Source: Portunus trituberculatus (taxonomy: Eukaryota > Arthropoda > Malacostraca > Decapoda > Portunidae). Taken from it: a DNA stretch of 64,000 nt. Below the pieces are notes generated by a model. It was not told where the DNA came from and searched no databases. It saw nothing but the letters and a program-made list of their open reading frames with translations. Below, piece by piece: positions 1 through 12,187 of the stretch. Both the position numbers and the translations under genes were made by a program. Positions within the stretch are counted from its first letter, which is position 1, and the number at the start of each line of letters is the position of its first letter. The DNA lies in contig NC_059304.1 of NCBI RefSeq assembly GCF_017591435.1, positions 27,847,111 through 27,911,110 of the forward strand, in the 5' to 3' direction.

Positions 1-654
1 TTACCTGGATTATGTTCACCTGAACATTACCAGATGTATCACAGCCAGCAGTAAACATAATCCCATTCCCCATTTTTTTCTTTTATTTTTACAAGTTTTC
101 TTTACCATCTCTTTTCTTACAAGTCTTTCTTCATTTATTTAGTTCTTATATGTTTACACAATACATACACTTCACACAATGCACACACATAGCACTGCAC
201 TTACACATAAAACTGTGACACTGGCGCTATACTTTGTGTGAGCATGTGTCGCGTCTGGCCTGACCTTACCTACAAGTTGTCCACGCTTTCGGCCACAAAG
301 GACCATCCAATTTTTGCTAGATGTCATCGTCACTTGCAAGGTAAATAAATACATAATTTCTCTGTGTATTCTGTGATTTTCAGGCTAATATATTTTATAG
401 TTATCCAAGTATGAATGGTTTAGTGCAACATATGTAAAATCAAGGGAAAAAGTATTTTACTTTTTTTTTTTACCCAAGTGACATGTGGGGTTTCTCTGAT
501 AGAAAACATAAATATAAATAATATAGTGTGAACTGGGTGTTTGTGAGAAGAAGCTGAAGACTACCGCACGGACGATGCGGAGGAGTGCGTGGGCAGTCGG
601 TTCGGCATCGAAACGTCTTGTTTACATAAGGTTGACGGGTCGGTAACAAAGGGG
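1..654. other. No recognisable gene
   Basis: AT-rich sequence with only short open frames that match nothing I recognise. A minus-strand frame at 172-354 has no family signature and no repeat partner in the window. The segment ends where homology to the F1 transposon family begins at about 655. Confidence 0.5.
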
Positions 655-1110
655 TTAAGAAGGCTGGTGAGACTGTATCTTCCTTGCAAGCTAAAAGAAC
701 CACCTGAACTCATGACTCTACAATGGATAAAATGGAAAGCCTTGTGGAAATGTGGTAGATAAGTTTTGTATGCGGTACAATGATGCGCCATTTGTTTACA
801 TTCCACTGGTTGCCGGTTATTGTCTTTCCCGTTTCACTTTCCCTCCCTTCATAAGTTTAAGATCAACATTATAAAGTTACATACATACATACATTAGTGT
901 ACATTATAATGACTTAAATTAAATTTAACTGCCTAAATGTTAAACTTCATAATTTTACTTTCATTAAACCTTTCACTGTACTATGATGCGCTCTTGCTTT
1001 GCTTACTCTCAGTGGAAGTTCAAGTCAGGAGTTAAACTTGTTATAATCGGTTAGCTTAAAGTTTCGCAACGAAGGGTTTTAGAACGTAACCCTTCGTTAA
1101 GCGGGGTTGC

Positions 1111-1113
<3 letters not shown>
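655..1113 (+). mobile_element. F1 Tigger-like element, 5'-truncated copy A
   Basis: The segment is near-identical to the 3' parts of the F1 copies at 11101-12156 and 32459-33379. It shares the stretch beginning GGCTGGTGAGACTGTATC and ends in the F1 terminal inverted repeat (CGTTAAGCGGGGTTGCCTG) directly against a (TA)n tract. The left half with the opposite TIR is missing. No coding capacity remains. Confidence 0.8.

Positions 1114-1181
<68 letters not shown>
1114..1181. repeat. (TA)n microsatellite
   Basis: Uninterrupted TA dinucleotides between the right end of F1 and the left end of F2. Confidence 0.95.
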
Positions 1182-1183
<2 letters not shown>

Positions 1184-2266
1184 CAGTAAAACCTCGCTTG
1201 ACGAATGTCTCTAAGGACGAACAATTCGGGAGACGACCAAACAATTTTCAATATATCGACCCAGGGGACGAACGATATTTCGGGCGACGAACGTGGTTAA
1301 ACGGTTCGCCTGCGGGGAGCCGTTTGTGTGATAGCCAACCCAGCTATCACACAACAACAAAACAAAACATAAGCACAAAAGAAAATAGAAATAGGAACAT
1401 ACGAAAAATATTACACCACGATTTTCTCCTGTTTTTCCTGGGCATGGTGATGTTACCGGAGCGCTCTACTGTAGCTTCCTCGGCGTTATCCTCACTGCTC
1501 TGGTGGCTCTCAGTGTTGCTGTCATCATCACCCTGGCCATGTCCAGGTACTGCAGATTGTGGCACATCCATCGCAGCTGTTTCCTCGCTCGCCTGGCAAG
1601 GAACTCCGCCCTACTGCCCGTTCCTCTCACACTGAGCATCACCTCCGAGGATCAAAGGAACTTCCTGGCCACGTACCTTTAACTTCCCTTCTTGGAAGTC
1701 CAAACTTGCTCCGCACACTCATGAGGAAGTCAATCCCCAGCAGGCAAGGATCTTCCAAGGCAGAGACGAAGACTGGCAATCTTTCCATGTTTCCCACGCA
1801 GATGTTCACTATAGCGGGGCCCACATAATGGCATTGACTTGTGACGCTGCACAGCTGTTGTGTAGCTCTGGCACGCTGTGCACATCCAAAGTCCTCTCTC
1901 ATGACTGTTTTCTCAGATCTTGTCTGTTTTCCTCCCCATCCTCCTCTCCTCCATTCCATCATGCCATCAACGTCCAGTCTCTCAAGTAAATAACCTTTTC
2001 TTTTTTATTCATTTTATTATCATTTTGATAGCATTTAGGTAAGTAAAACAATTTGGGCTTTTTATAATTACTTCGTTCATGTCATGCATACATTAAAGGT
2101 CTATTTTGAATGGGTTTTATGGACAAAGGTATGATATTTTTTTTTGGTCTGGAACGGATTAATGGTATTTCAATACATTCTTATGGGAAAAATTGATTCA
2201 GGGGACAAACAAATCGGGTGACGAACAGGATTTAGGAATGAATTATGGTCGTGAGCTGAGGTTTTA

Positions 2267-2269
<3 letters not shown>
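1184..2269. mobile_element. F2 Tigger-like non-autonomous element
   Basis: The left terminus CAGTAAAACCTCGCTTGACG and right terminus GTGAGCTGAGGTTTTACTG form an imperfect inverted pair. Subterminal GACGAAC motifs recur at both ends. Both sides abut (TA)n, as expected for a TA-targeting element of the Tc1/mariner/pogo superfamily. The interior carries no transposase; it holds a piece of LTR-retrotransposon protease coding sequence (1639-1962, minus). Confidence 0.75.
1639..1962 (-). pseudogene. Retropepsin-like fragment of an LTR retrotransposon
   Basis: The minus-strand frame reads GPAIVNICVGN...VSALEDPCLLGIDFL, which resembles the C-terminal half of a retroviral-type aspartic protease: a conserved hydrophobic strand followed by LLGIDFL. 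The N-terminal D-S/T-G active-site triad is not present, so this is a fragment. It continues in another frame into a linker-like region and sits wholly inside F2. It was either captured by F2 or is an old nested insertion whose ends are lost. The protease assignment is by motif only. Confidence 0.5.

Positions 2270-2360
<91 letters not shown>
2270..2360. repeat. (TA)n microsatellite
   Basis: Pure TA tract of about 90 bp between the right end of F2 and an F3 right-end fragment. Confidence 0.95.
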
Positions 2361-2361
<1 letters not shown>

Positions 2362-2515
2362 ATTTTTTACCCATGTGGTATGGTGGGGATCAGCCCAGAA
2401 CGTATTCCCCCTATTTCCATTATTTCCTATGGGAAAATTATGTCCGCTTAATGAATTTCCGCTCTACGAACAGCTTTGACACCCCCTATCCTGTTCGTTA
2501 AGAGAAGTATTACTG
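2361..2515 (+). mobile_element. F3 right-end fragment A
   Basis: The fragment begins TTTTTTACCCATGTGGTATG and ends in the F3 TIR (TTCGTTAAGAGAAGTATTACTG). The same roughly 155-bp unit, with nearly the same left breakpoint, occurs at 43605-43775 and 51490-51645. The full F3 copy is at 42599-43775. Confidence 0.75.
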
Positions 2516-2955
<440 letters not shown>

Positions 2956-3702
2956 GAGACTCAATACTCGAACATCTAGATAGTTGAACTTTCCAATAGT
3001 TGAATGCAAAAGTTCAACTTAATACTCGAAAAAATACCTATTAGCGAATGTCCATCCATGTGGCTGTAAACAAAGAGTCTCTCCTTTCCCGCCACCCCAC
3101 ACGCCCCACTGGAGTGCGTTTGAGACGGCGCATTGGCACGTGTCGGCGTGAGACGTATCCTCTCAAACTCCGGTGAGAAGTAGCGAGTTGCCGTGCCGCG
3201 ATTCTTTGGGACACTCGCTTCGGAGAGGTGGTGTTGCGCTGACGTCATAAACAAACATGGCGGCCCAAACAACATGTTTCCAGTGTCCTTCATGCCCTTT
3301 CCAGGGACTAGACTATGACTTGGTTCTCCGTCACACTCACAGATGCACTGGGAAGTACTTTACAAGTATCTGAGTGGGAGAGGTGCTTTGAAGCAGTAGC
3401 AATATTTCGCAGTCATGGATGAAATATTTGCTGGAGATCCATCATAGCTCCTGATGCTTTGGCCGCCAGAGACGCGTTACCATAGCAACGAAGCGGGTTT
3501 GTTTATTTTACAGAGGAAGCTCCCAAAAGCGTTTGAAAAGACGATTCGGGAGTCTCAGTACGCCAGCACATGCCAGTGCGCCGTCTCAAACGCAGCCCTG
3601 GTCCACCGCTGCACCACAGCCAGTTTATCCTTCGCTGTCGTAAGAATGACATTGTCCTGTGCTTTCTCTTCGGATTTTTTTTAATGCATTTAGAAGCTTA
3701 CA

Positions 3703-4147
3703 ATGGCACTGAAGAGGCTTGTTAGTGGTGAAAATAAGCCTACAAGAAAGAATGTAGTGACAACCATCGAAAGGAAAAAGGAGATTATTGATAAGCACGA
3801 GAAAAAAGGAAGAATAACTGATCTTGCAGCTGAGTACTGCCTGGCTAAATCTACAGTAGCCACAATACTGAAGAAGTAAGCTCATTAAAAGAGCTAATGT
3901 GGCGATTGGTGTGAAAAGGCAATTTAAGCAAAGAAATAATAGAAAAATTGTAGGTTGGATAAACCAAAGGCAGATGGCTGGTGATTCTTTGTTAGAGGCT
4001 AGGCAGCTGGATCATGCTTTTATTTCTGATGCTACATTTAACTCCAATGATGATTCTAAAGCAAGTAAAGAGTGGTTTGTGAATTTCAAGAAAAGAACTA
4101 GAATTCATTCTGTTGTGAAGCACGGCGAGCTCCCAAGTCAGGAGTAA
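3703..4147 (+). pseudogene. Tigger/pogo transposase, DNA-binding part
   Basis: The frame opens with MALKRLVSGENKPTRK and continues through a psq-type helix-turn-helix (TIERKKEIIDKHEKKGRITD, then AEYCLAKSTVATILKK). After a frame break near 3877 the second CENP-B-like helix-turn-helix follows: VGWINQRQMAGDSLLEAR, KEWFVNFKKRT and IHSVVKHGE, ending at a stop at 4147. In Tigger/Jerky transposases these two HTHs bind the TIRs. Downstream coding is lost until the DDE remnant at 5238. This is a clear family match but a broken gene. Confidence 0.85.
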
Positions 4148-4740
4148 ACATAATGCTATACGCCACTGTGTCACCAACTCCCACGATGGATGGTGGGAGC
4201 GACTGATTTCACAGTGTCCGATTCTGCCATCTCCCATGCACCTTACTTTTACACCTCAGGTCTCTTGCCTTGTTGTGGGGAGACAACTTTTGAATGAGAG
4301 TGGTATCACAAGGGCTTTGGAGTTAACAGTTTGTACAATAGTAGAGAGCAACGATCGTGAAGTTCTGGGCTCTGATATGGATATAGGAGGTTCAACCACC
4401 GAGGGGTAGGACATTCCACCACCACCACCAGCAACTCCTATTGTATATATTTTATATATGTTTTTGCAAAAAAATATACAAGGGGCCCGTTTTCTATCGT
4501 TCTAGCCAAGGTTGCTGGACCCAATCAGACGCAAGGTCACGTATACGGATGATACCACCTCATTCAACCTGTGATATTTTGGTAACCATAGCATTTAGAG
4601 ACATCTGGTTTTTTGCATTGCAAAGAAGAAGAGTTGCTTGCGAACAGAACACCATTTGTTCTCACTTGTTTATTGAATTTCCAAGCGTAATCAGTATGTG
4701 AATACAGGCTATTTTGTGTTTCTCGCAAAACCTCCTGAGT

Positions 4741-5205
4741 TAAGGCGGCGTCACACTAGCACTTTTTCCTTCGATTAATGCGATTTCCGTCTAGTTTTCA
4801 ACGTTCCACATGAACTCATCGCATGAATTTGTCAGACGATAGGGATCGTTTCCGTCTGCAAATTTTCCGCCTTTGTTTACATACCAAGACCAAAACCACA
4901 AAACTTGCCGTGTCTCCTCAACCTGCTTCTACATGCATTGGTTCTACCACTAACCATGAACGCATCCATGCACGCTTTTTGGCTTGTTTAGCTCGTCTAA
5001 GTTTCGTAATACACAGTATTACGCTCAGAGCAGCGTATCTTTGCCACAGTGTGGCCTCCATGTTTGTTTACATTAATTTGTTGGTCTGTATTGGCGGGAA
5101 GTGACAACGAAACACTGTTTGTGTGTGATAGGCCGCAGCCAAAATATTGTCGATTTTCTGAAAAACGACGGAAAAAGTAGACGGAAAAAGTGCCTTTAAC
5201 GTGAG
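4741..5205. mobile_element. hAT-like MITE inside F5
   Basis: The left end GGCGGCGTCACACTAGCAC and right end AAAAGTGCCTTTAACGTGAG form an imperfect inverted repeat. A related left end recurs at about 50392 (GGCGGAATCACAG, then TACTTTTTCCGTCG). A possible target duplication is GAGTTAA/GAGCTAA. The superfamily is a guess from the length of that duplication. Confidence 0.4.
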
Positions 5206-5237
5206 CTAAAACTCCCAACATCCCCGAGTTTTAGGGG

Positions 5238-5435
5238 TTAATTGTGATGAAACTGGCCTGTTTTGGAAAAAAAAAAAAAACTACCAAACATGATCTATAT
5301 AACAAAGGAAGAGAAGTGTTTGCCAGGACACAAGCCCATGAAAGACAGGCTAACCCTGCTTCTGTGCGCCAATGCTGGCGGCGACTGCAAAATTAAACCG
5401 CTGCTTTTTTCTAAACTTAGGTTTGGCAATGGCTG
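5238..5435 (+). pseudogene. Tigger transposase DDE-domain fragment (F5)
   Basis: NCDETGLFWKK is the first catalytic block of the Tigger DDE domain (first Asp in CDETG). After a frame shift in an A-rich run it continues as EEKCLPGHKPMKDRLTLLLC and ANAGGDCKIKPLL. These are standard Tigger/Jerky signatures. The rest of the DDE domain is absent. Confidence 0.85.
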
Positions 5436-5530
5436 AAACAAATTACCTGATTTATAGGTATCAATAGTCAAACTTTTTAATACTTGAATGGCCATTTGGA
5501 ATGAATTAAGTTTGATTATTGAGTCTCCAC

Positions 5531-5532
<2 letters not shown>

Positions 5533-5600
<68 letters not shown>
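5533..5600. repeat. (TG)n/(TA)n compound microsatellite
   Basis: TG repeats pass into TA repeats between the right end of F5 and the left end of F6. Confidence 0.9.
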
Positions 5601-6304
<704 letters not shown>

Positions 6305-6979
6305 ACAGTGTTCCCTCGCTATTTCACGGTTCGACTTAAACGGCTTCACAGTTTCTCGGTTTTTTATACATACTCGTAGATATGTTCTAAGGATTTTTCA
6401 TTATATTACGGGGTCTGTGGCGGCACTTGCAAATACTGTGCGTACAGTAATTCGGTAAGTTGGTGCGTAATAATGACGATAATGTACGTTACTATGTACA
6501 TAAAGCATTGGACATGTATTGTTCAAATACATATACAGTGTTCTCCTGCCACTTCACGGTTTGCGATAAAAATGAAAAAATACAGCCATACTGCAGAAAA
6601 ACACGTTTCATGTTGATGCGTGAGAGAGAAGCTTTCCAAGCATGCCAAACAAAGAGATGAGATAACTCAGAGGCTTTGTACATACCCACTGGCACTCATA
6701 CAAGGTGCATAATTGGTTCCCAGCACGAGATCGACCAATGAGAGCACAAGTGGACTTATCCTGTGAGCTGATTGGCTGCGCATCATTGCAGCCTCATGCA
6801 ACATCTTCCCTTGTTGTATCCAAGGCCTATAGAATAGAAGGTCGACCTACGTGCAGCTCTAAGGGGAAAAGAGCTAGGGCTAGTGACCTCAGGGGCTTCA
6901 CCAACAAGGGAGCCTTCTCCCAGGATGAGTCTTTCTTGCATGGAAACCTCACGCTCTCCCTCTGCCAGCTGAGCAAATC

Positions 6980-7020
6980 ATACTTACCTGGCATAGGAGA
7001 CAAGTTTTGTGAAGGCTGCT
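6980..7020 (+). ncRNA. U1 snRNA 5'-end-like sequence (pseudogene candidate)
   Basis: ATACTTACCTGGCATAGGAG matches the 5' end of animal U1 snRNA, including the 5'-splice-site-recognition sequence ACTTACCTG. It is followed by a weaker match to the stem-loop I side (GTGAAGGCTG). The canonical Sm site and later stem-loops are not visible; a (CT)n tract begins about 45 bp on. It is most likely a 5' fragment or retropseudogene inside F7, not a working snRNA gene. Chance similarity of the first 20 nt seems unlikely but was not tested. Confidence 0.4.
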
Positions 7021-7059
7021 CTGCATCCTATTATTGCCCCACACCCTCTCTCTATCTGC

Positions 7060-7187
<128 letters not shown>

Positions 7188-7261
7188 GTCAGAGTACTCT
7201 CTTTCTCTCCCTTTGACCACTCTATCATTATCATATTTAATGATATCGATACTCTTACTGT

Positions 7262-7346
7262 CATTAATTATTATTATTATTATTATTATTACTATTATTA
7301 AACTTTTGCTCTTATTATTATTAATATTAATATAGTGTTGCAGTTT

Positions 7347-7382
<36 letters not shown>

Positions 7383-7430
7383 GTATTAGTATTAGTATTA
7401 GTATTATTATCATTATTATTATTTCATTTT
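7262..7430. repeat. (TTA)n-rich microsatellite
   Basis: Two blocks of TTA/ATT trinucleotides separated by AT-rich sequence, inside F7. Confidence 0.9.
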
Positions 7431-7913
7431 TACGTTACATATATAACTGAGGCAATTTATATCTACACAAGTAACTGAATGGGACCTCTCAATAACTAGA
7501 CATCAGAAATTTACTAATGTAATAGACTTAAGGTGCAAAATTACCAGGAAAAAAAAATAATAATGGTTTTCATTTATCACTTACTACATACTACATATTA
7601 TATACTACTGATAATTAAAAGTCACGCATTGCACAACTCGGCATTGTGACCGATGGCGCAGAACAGAGAGAACACCTACCCAGCAGCTTGCTAACTGAAC
7701 CAACGTCCCCGCTCTGACCACTTGAGAACCCGCTCACATCATGGATGCGCATATAAGACCCATTTTGAATGCCTTGTAGGTCGACCTTCTATTCAATGGG
7801 CCTTGGTTGTATCTTGCCAGTCTTGTTCACGCTTTTGACTGTCTTGCATACTGTATCTTAGTGTTGTGTTCACGATAACTTTTGTTTAAGTAGTGATTCA
7901 TTAAGCCCTTACA

Positions 7914-8039
7914 ATGCCGCCTAAGCCCTGTGCCCCTGTGAAAGCTTCCTCTGGTGAGCCCAAGAGGAAGAGGAAAATGATGACCATCAGTGAAAAAGTG
8001 AAACTTTTGGATATGATCAAAGAGGGCAGAAGAGGGTGA
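7914..8039 (+). pseudogene. Tigger transposase N-terminus (F7)
   Basis: MPPKPCAPVKASSGEPKRKR is followed by KMMTISEKVKLLDMIKEG, the opening of a Tigger-type transposase with its first helix-turn-helix. The frame stops at TGA (8038-8040) in the context GGGTGAGTG, then runs into an (AG)n tract and the right TIR. The DDE domain is entirely lost. It could encode at most a DNA-binding stub of about 41 residues. Confidence 0.8.
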
Positions 8040-8050
8040 GTGTTACATAT

Positions 8051-8054
<4 letters not shown>

Positions 8055-8097
<43 letters not shown>
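8055..8097. repeat. (AG)n microsatellite
   Basis: About 42 bp of AG repeats just 3' of the truncated F7 transposase start. Confidence 0.95.
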
Positions 8098-8100
<3 letters not shown>

Positions 8101-8323
8101 GTATAATTACTGTATAAGGTCTTATAATTAAATAGATTTAAGTAAAATACTGTATACGTAAAGTATAAATACTGTTTACATATTTTAAACATTCTGGTAC
8201 CCACATACACATACACCATAATTCCTAGAGGGGGGGGGGGCAAATCCTACTTCGCGGTTTTTCACCTTTCGTGTGGGGTTCTGGTATCCATTAACTGCGA
8301 TAAACGAGGGATCACTGTATATA

Positions 8324-9107
8324 CAGTAAGTCCTCCTTATATGGTACTTCGTTATTCGGTAAATTCACAGTTACAGTGTTTTGAAATTACTACCCTCGAT
8401 TCTATTTACGGTAAGAAAATTTCTTATATACGGTATCCGCCTGTGTATTGCTTACACCATATCGTAGCGCCACCACGCCACCACAACAATCAGTCTGTTC
8501 TCACGTTTCCCACTGAACACAAGTGAAATCTTTACAGCATGTTTTTGGATGATATTATTATCACGACACACAGTAACACACCCATAATAGCCCCAAAACA
8601 TTCTGCAGACACTGCTGGAGTTGAAAAGGCAAAGTGAAAGAGGAGTAGTCTGACATTGGAGGTAAGGGAGAAGGTCTGTCTGCCATAAATTAAAACTTGG
8701 GCCTAGCTTAGCCTACAGTCTGGATGGTGTTAAAGAATTGTGAGGCTATAAAAAAAAAAAGCTGGGGAGAATGTAATGGATCTGCAGAGCAGAGCCTTGT
8801 CTGCCCACTCAGTGGAAGATGAGTAAGAGCCAAAATCCCTACTGTCCCTTAGCCTTGGAAGGGACATCATTTGATAGAACACGTGGCAAGTGAAAGGTAA
8901 ATAAAAACATTTTCTGTTTATTTTTTTAAGCAGTACTTTACATTATTTTGTATGACTATTTTCATGTATTTTCATGTCTGTAGGGGTGACTTTCGACGTA
9001 CTGGAACACATCCCCTATTATTACATGTTATAATGGGTTTGGTATACGGTAATTTTGATTTGCTGTAAAGTTTTCAGGAACACATATGTACCGTATAACG
9101 AGGACTT

Positions 9108-9111
<4 letters not shown>
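8324..9111. mobile_element. F8 Tigger-like non-autonomous element
   Basis: The left TIR CAGTAAGTCCTCCTTATATG and right end CGTATAACGAGGACTTATTG form an inverted pair flanked by TA repeats. An internal stretch near 8635-8690 could encode RSSLTLEVREK, similar to the first helix-turn-helix of Tigger transposases, but the frame is broken. No DDE domain is present. Confidence 0.75.

Positions 9112-9193
<82 letters not shown>
9112..9193. repeat. (TA)n microsatellite
   Basis: Pure TA tract between the F8 right end and the F9 left end. Confidence 0.95.
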
Positions 9194-9196
<3 letters not shown>

Positions 9197-9660
9197 TAAA
9201 AGTCCTGAAATCCGGACGTTATGGGGGTTCAGGCATTGCGGATTCTACGATTTTCCAGATTGTAAGATAGTAGGGCTAAAAGTAAGATTAAAATCTTGAG
9301 GTTATTATGTAAACCCCACTAAACTAACCCCAACTTGCTATATCTCTTTGTAGTACTGTCGTAACATCTTACAGGGATTGTTACTACCACCAGTCCACTG
9401 TGTACTTCCTCACCACACCACACAAGATTTACGTAGGCTTTTTTTTTTTCTTGAAGATTTGCCAGACAATGAGGGGAGCGGCATGGGCCTTTCCAGCCAT
9501 TATGGCGGCCCATATGTGATGATTGCTCTTTTCCTACTTGTTAACTTGTATTTGTGTAGGTGATTTCACTATTTTACGTAGGCTCTTCCACCATCCACAT
9601 ATACTGAGAAGTTTGAGTGATTGTACTGTATTGTACCCCACATAATATGTATACAGTCCA
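9194..9660. mobile_element. F9 left-end fragment
   Basis: The sequence begins CAGTAAAAGTCCTGAAATCC next to (TA)n, like the other CAGT-type transposon ends. No matching right end occurs before the mariner remnant at 9670, so the element is truncated and its inner boundary is approximate. Nothing coding is recognised. Confidence 0.5.
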
Positions 9661-9669
9661 CAATACTTA

Positions 9670-10185
9670 TCTGATAATCCTCAAAGTTTGCACGAAACAC
9701 CCCTACATGATAAGAAGGTTGGTGTGTGGGTTGCAATTTCCAGACGTAGAATTGTTGGCCCTATTTTCTTTATGAACACAATAAACAGCGAGCGCTATTG
9801 TTCAGATATTCTTCATGCCTTCATCGGTCAGATGACAAGTGATGAAATCAATTACTCATGGTTTCAACAGGATGGTGCTACTGTCCACACATCTGGCAGA
9901 TCTATGCATTTATTAAAGGAATTCTTTGGAGACGGCATTATTTCAAAAGATGTGTGGCCCCCCCGTTCACCAGATCTGAATTCACCAGACTTTTATGTAT
10001 GGGGAGTAGCAAAATCTGCAGTGTATCGAGATCGTCCGTGCACGCTGGATGACTTGCAAGCAGCAATAACAGCATTCATTCAGTCTATTTCAAACGAGCA
10101 ACTGCTAGCAGTGTTTAGAAACAAAATAAGAAGGGTCCAAGCCTGTATTGATGCTAAGGGAGATCACTTTCAACATAATTTATAA
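9670..10185 (+). pseudogene. mariner-like transposase, C-terminal half
   Basis: The frame contains NPQSLHETPLHDKKVGVWV, then the second catalytic block WFQQDGATVHT and the third block VWPPRSPDLNSPDFYVWG, and ends ACIDAKGDHFQHNL before a stop at 10185. These are DDE_3/mariner-type signatures; the candidate Asp pair is 38 residues apart. The first catalytic Asp and the DNA-binding domain are absent, so the protein cannot act alone. The C-terminal frame is open to the end, which suggests the truncation is the main lesion. Confidence 0.85.
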
Positions 10186-10273
10186 TTGTCATTCATATTT
10201 ACCTCCTGTATTCTATATTGAAACATGTATGTTAATAAATATGTAAGTGCACAGTGACTTTCTGAACACCCTG
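9670..10273 (+). mobile_element. mariner-like element, 5'-truncated
   Basis: The right terminus CTTTCTGAACACCCTG is a typical mariner-like TIR and abuts (TA)n. The left TIR and the N-terminal half of the transposase are missing. The left edge is set where transposase similarity begins. Confidence 0.75.
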
Positions 10274-10289
10274 TATATATATATATATA

Positions 10290-10829
10290 CAGTAAGTGAA
10301 TTATTAATTAAATATCGCGGTATTTCATTACTAATTCACTATCACTCACTGCCATGGAGTCAAGGTTATCCTCGTGGCATGAGCGTCTCATCTCTGCTTT
10401 ATTTTTGGTATTCCATGTAAGATTTCACTTTATGCATTACAAAACAATCCTTTCTTTGGGGCAAGGTTTGTAAAAAACTAATAGAAATGTTGTTTTGTGA
10501 ACATAAATGCATATATAAGACAGTAACACCACCTGGAGAGGTGGTGTTACCAGCAACCTGAGAGCAACCTCATAGCAATCTCGTTACCGTCCCTCCAAGC
10601 GTTCATGGATGCCGTTTCGTGGCAGGAGGTTGCTCTGACGTTGTTAAAGTTACTTGGATCCAGCTCCTGGCAGCCAATGAGTACTTTTAGGTGGGCTACC
10701 AACCTCCACCTGCCAACAGCAACGAATCTTTGTGGATGCTATTTTACAAAAGTTGGTATGTGAGTAGGAGGTTGCTATGGAGGTTGTCTGTACCAACATA
10801 GACAACAACCTGCTTCTTGGATCCGGCCC
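10290..10829 (+). mobile_element. F10 repeat, copy A
   Basis: The segment starts with a hairpin-like AAATATCGCGGTATTTC core and continues AATTCACTATCACTCACTGC. It shares this and the following 200 bp (TTACAAAACAATCCTTTC etc.) with copies at 42700-43500 and 49882-50240. From about 10500 it continues into sequence that is the reverse complement of 42770-42960. No coding capacity. The outer boundary on the right is set at the start of F11 homology. Confidence 0.55.
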
Positions 10830-11026
10830 CAGAGCTCCCACCTATCAGCCAGCTGCGGAACTCTCTGGCGTGCAGTTTGAAATTGCGTGTGGCGCTCAGT
10901 TTGAAAATCCGTTTGGGCCAAATCACGTATAAGCAAACCGATCATGCAAATTAAATTAATTATAATACTTTTGGGGTCGCAATATAACAAAAACGCGTAA
11001 ATCAAACACACGTAAATCGAGTTACT

Positions 11027-11030
<4 letters not shown>
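10830..11030 (-). mobile_element. F11 Tigger-like right-end fragment (copy A)
   Basis: The segment matches the reverse complement of the left part of F11 copy C (52204-52400), including GCAAACCGATCATGCAAATT, and ends CGTAAATCGAGTTACTTG against (TA)n. Only one terminus is present. Confidence 0.65.

Positions 11031-11100
<70 letters not shown>
11031..11100. repeat. (TA)n microsatellite
   Basis: Pure TA tract between F11 and F1. Confidence 0.95.
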
Positions 11101-11103
<3 letters not shown>

Positions 11104-12156
11104 GCAACCCCCGTTTAACGAAGGTTCACACAATGAAATTTTGCTACAACGAAGGTTTCATTTTACTACCATCTGCTCGTTTAACAAACACCAAACTCGC
11201 TTTAACGAAGTTTTATCCAGGTAATTTTTTCCAAATTTGAAAGCCCCACCGTATCATGCAAGCTGACAGGTTTTTGAATACATCAGGAGCTGCTGGTACT
11301 AAGGCCTGCCTCAGGAGAAATCCTGAGACATCTGTAGAATAAAGATCAAGATCAAGCCTCTCATGGACAACACAGGTGCTGCCGATACAAAGGCCTGACT
11401 CAGAAGAAATTCTGTGTCACCTGTAGCATCAAGATCAAGATCACGCACACCACTCACTTCCCAGTCAAAACATAACAGCGTCACCAGCAGCTCATCTTCC
11501 CTAGTTCAACTTACCACCAAAATGCCCTGCAATGTGGCCTAATGTTCCTAAGAAGACCAGGAAGGGTCTTACTCTCGAAGTGAAGCTGGGTACTATTCAC
11601 AGACACGAGAGAGGCCAGAAAACTAATAACATTGCTCGCCACCATCTTGACTCCACCTATTGTCTACTATTTTCAAGTCAACAGACTCTATTAAGAAGGC
11701 TGGTGAGACTGTATCTTCCTTGCAAGCTAAAAGAACCACCTGAACTCGTGACTCTACAATAGATAAAATGGAAAGCCTTGTGGAAATGTGATAAATAAGT
11801 TTTGTATGCGGTACCATGATGCGCACTTTGTTTACATTCCACAGGTTGCCAGTTAGTGTCTTTCCCGTTTCACTCTCCCTTCCTTCATAAAGTTAAGATC
11901 ATCAACATTATAAAGTTACGTACATACATACAGTAGTGTACATTATAATGACTTAAATTAAACTACCTAAATGTTTAGCTTCATAATTTTTACTTTCATT
12001 AAACCTTTTACTGTACTATGATGCACTCTCGCTTTGCTTACTCTCAATGGAAGTTCAAATCAGGGGTTAAACTTGTTATAATCAGTTCGCTTAACGAAGT
12101 TTCGCTTAACGAAGTGTTTTCTATGAACGTAACCCCTTCGTTAGACGGGGGTTGCT
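11101..12156 (+). mobile_element. F1 Tigger deletion derivative, copy B (both ends)
   Basis: The left TIR CAGGCAACCCCCGTTTAACG pairs with the right end TTCGTTAGACGGGGGTTGCT. Subterminal AACGAAG motifs are repeated at both ends. TA tracts flank both sides. Inside is a transposase start (11532-11660) with no DDE domain. A 48-bp imperfect duplication (CTCAGGAGAAATCCTGAGAC versus CTCAGAAGAAATTCTGTGTC) lies near the left end. Confidence 0.85.
11532..11660 (+). pseudogene. Tigger transposase N-terminus (F1 copy B)
   Basis: KKTRKGLTLEVKLGTIHRHE then RGQKTNNIARHHLDS is the first helix-turn-helix of a CENP-B/Tigger-type transposase. The initiating ATG at 11521 reads only six codons before TAA, so the original start is broken. 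The rest of the transposase is deleted. F1 copy C (about 32754-32880) carries the same stub. Confidence 0.7.

Positions 12157-12184
<28 letters not shown>
12157..12184. repeat. (TA)n microsatellite
   Basis: Short TA tract between the F1 right end and the left end of element X. Confidence 0.95.

Positions 12185-12187
<3 letters not shown>

Noticed and set aside
172..354. Minus-strand 60-codon frame near the left edge
   Set aside because: No family motif, splice evidence or repeat support.
9688..10185. Domesticated mariner gene
   Set aside because: The C-terminal frame is open, but the first catalytic residue, DNA-binding domain and left TIR are gone and the right TIR is still attached, so it is a truncated transposon.
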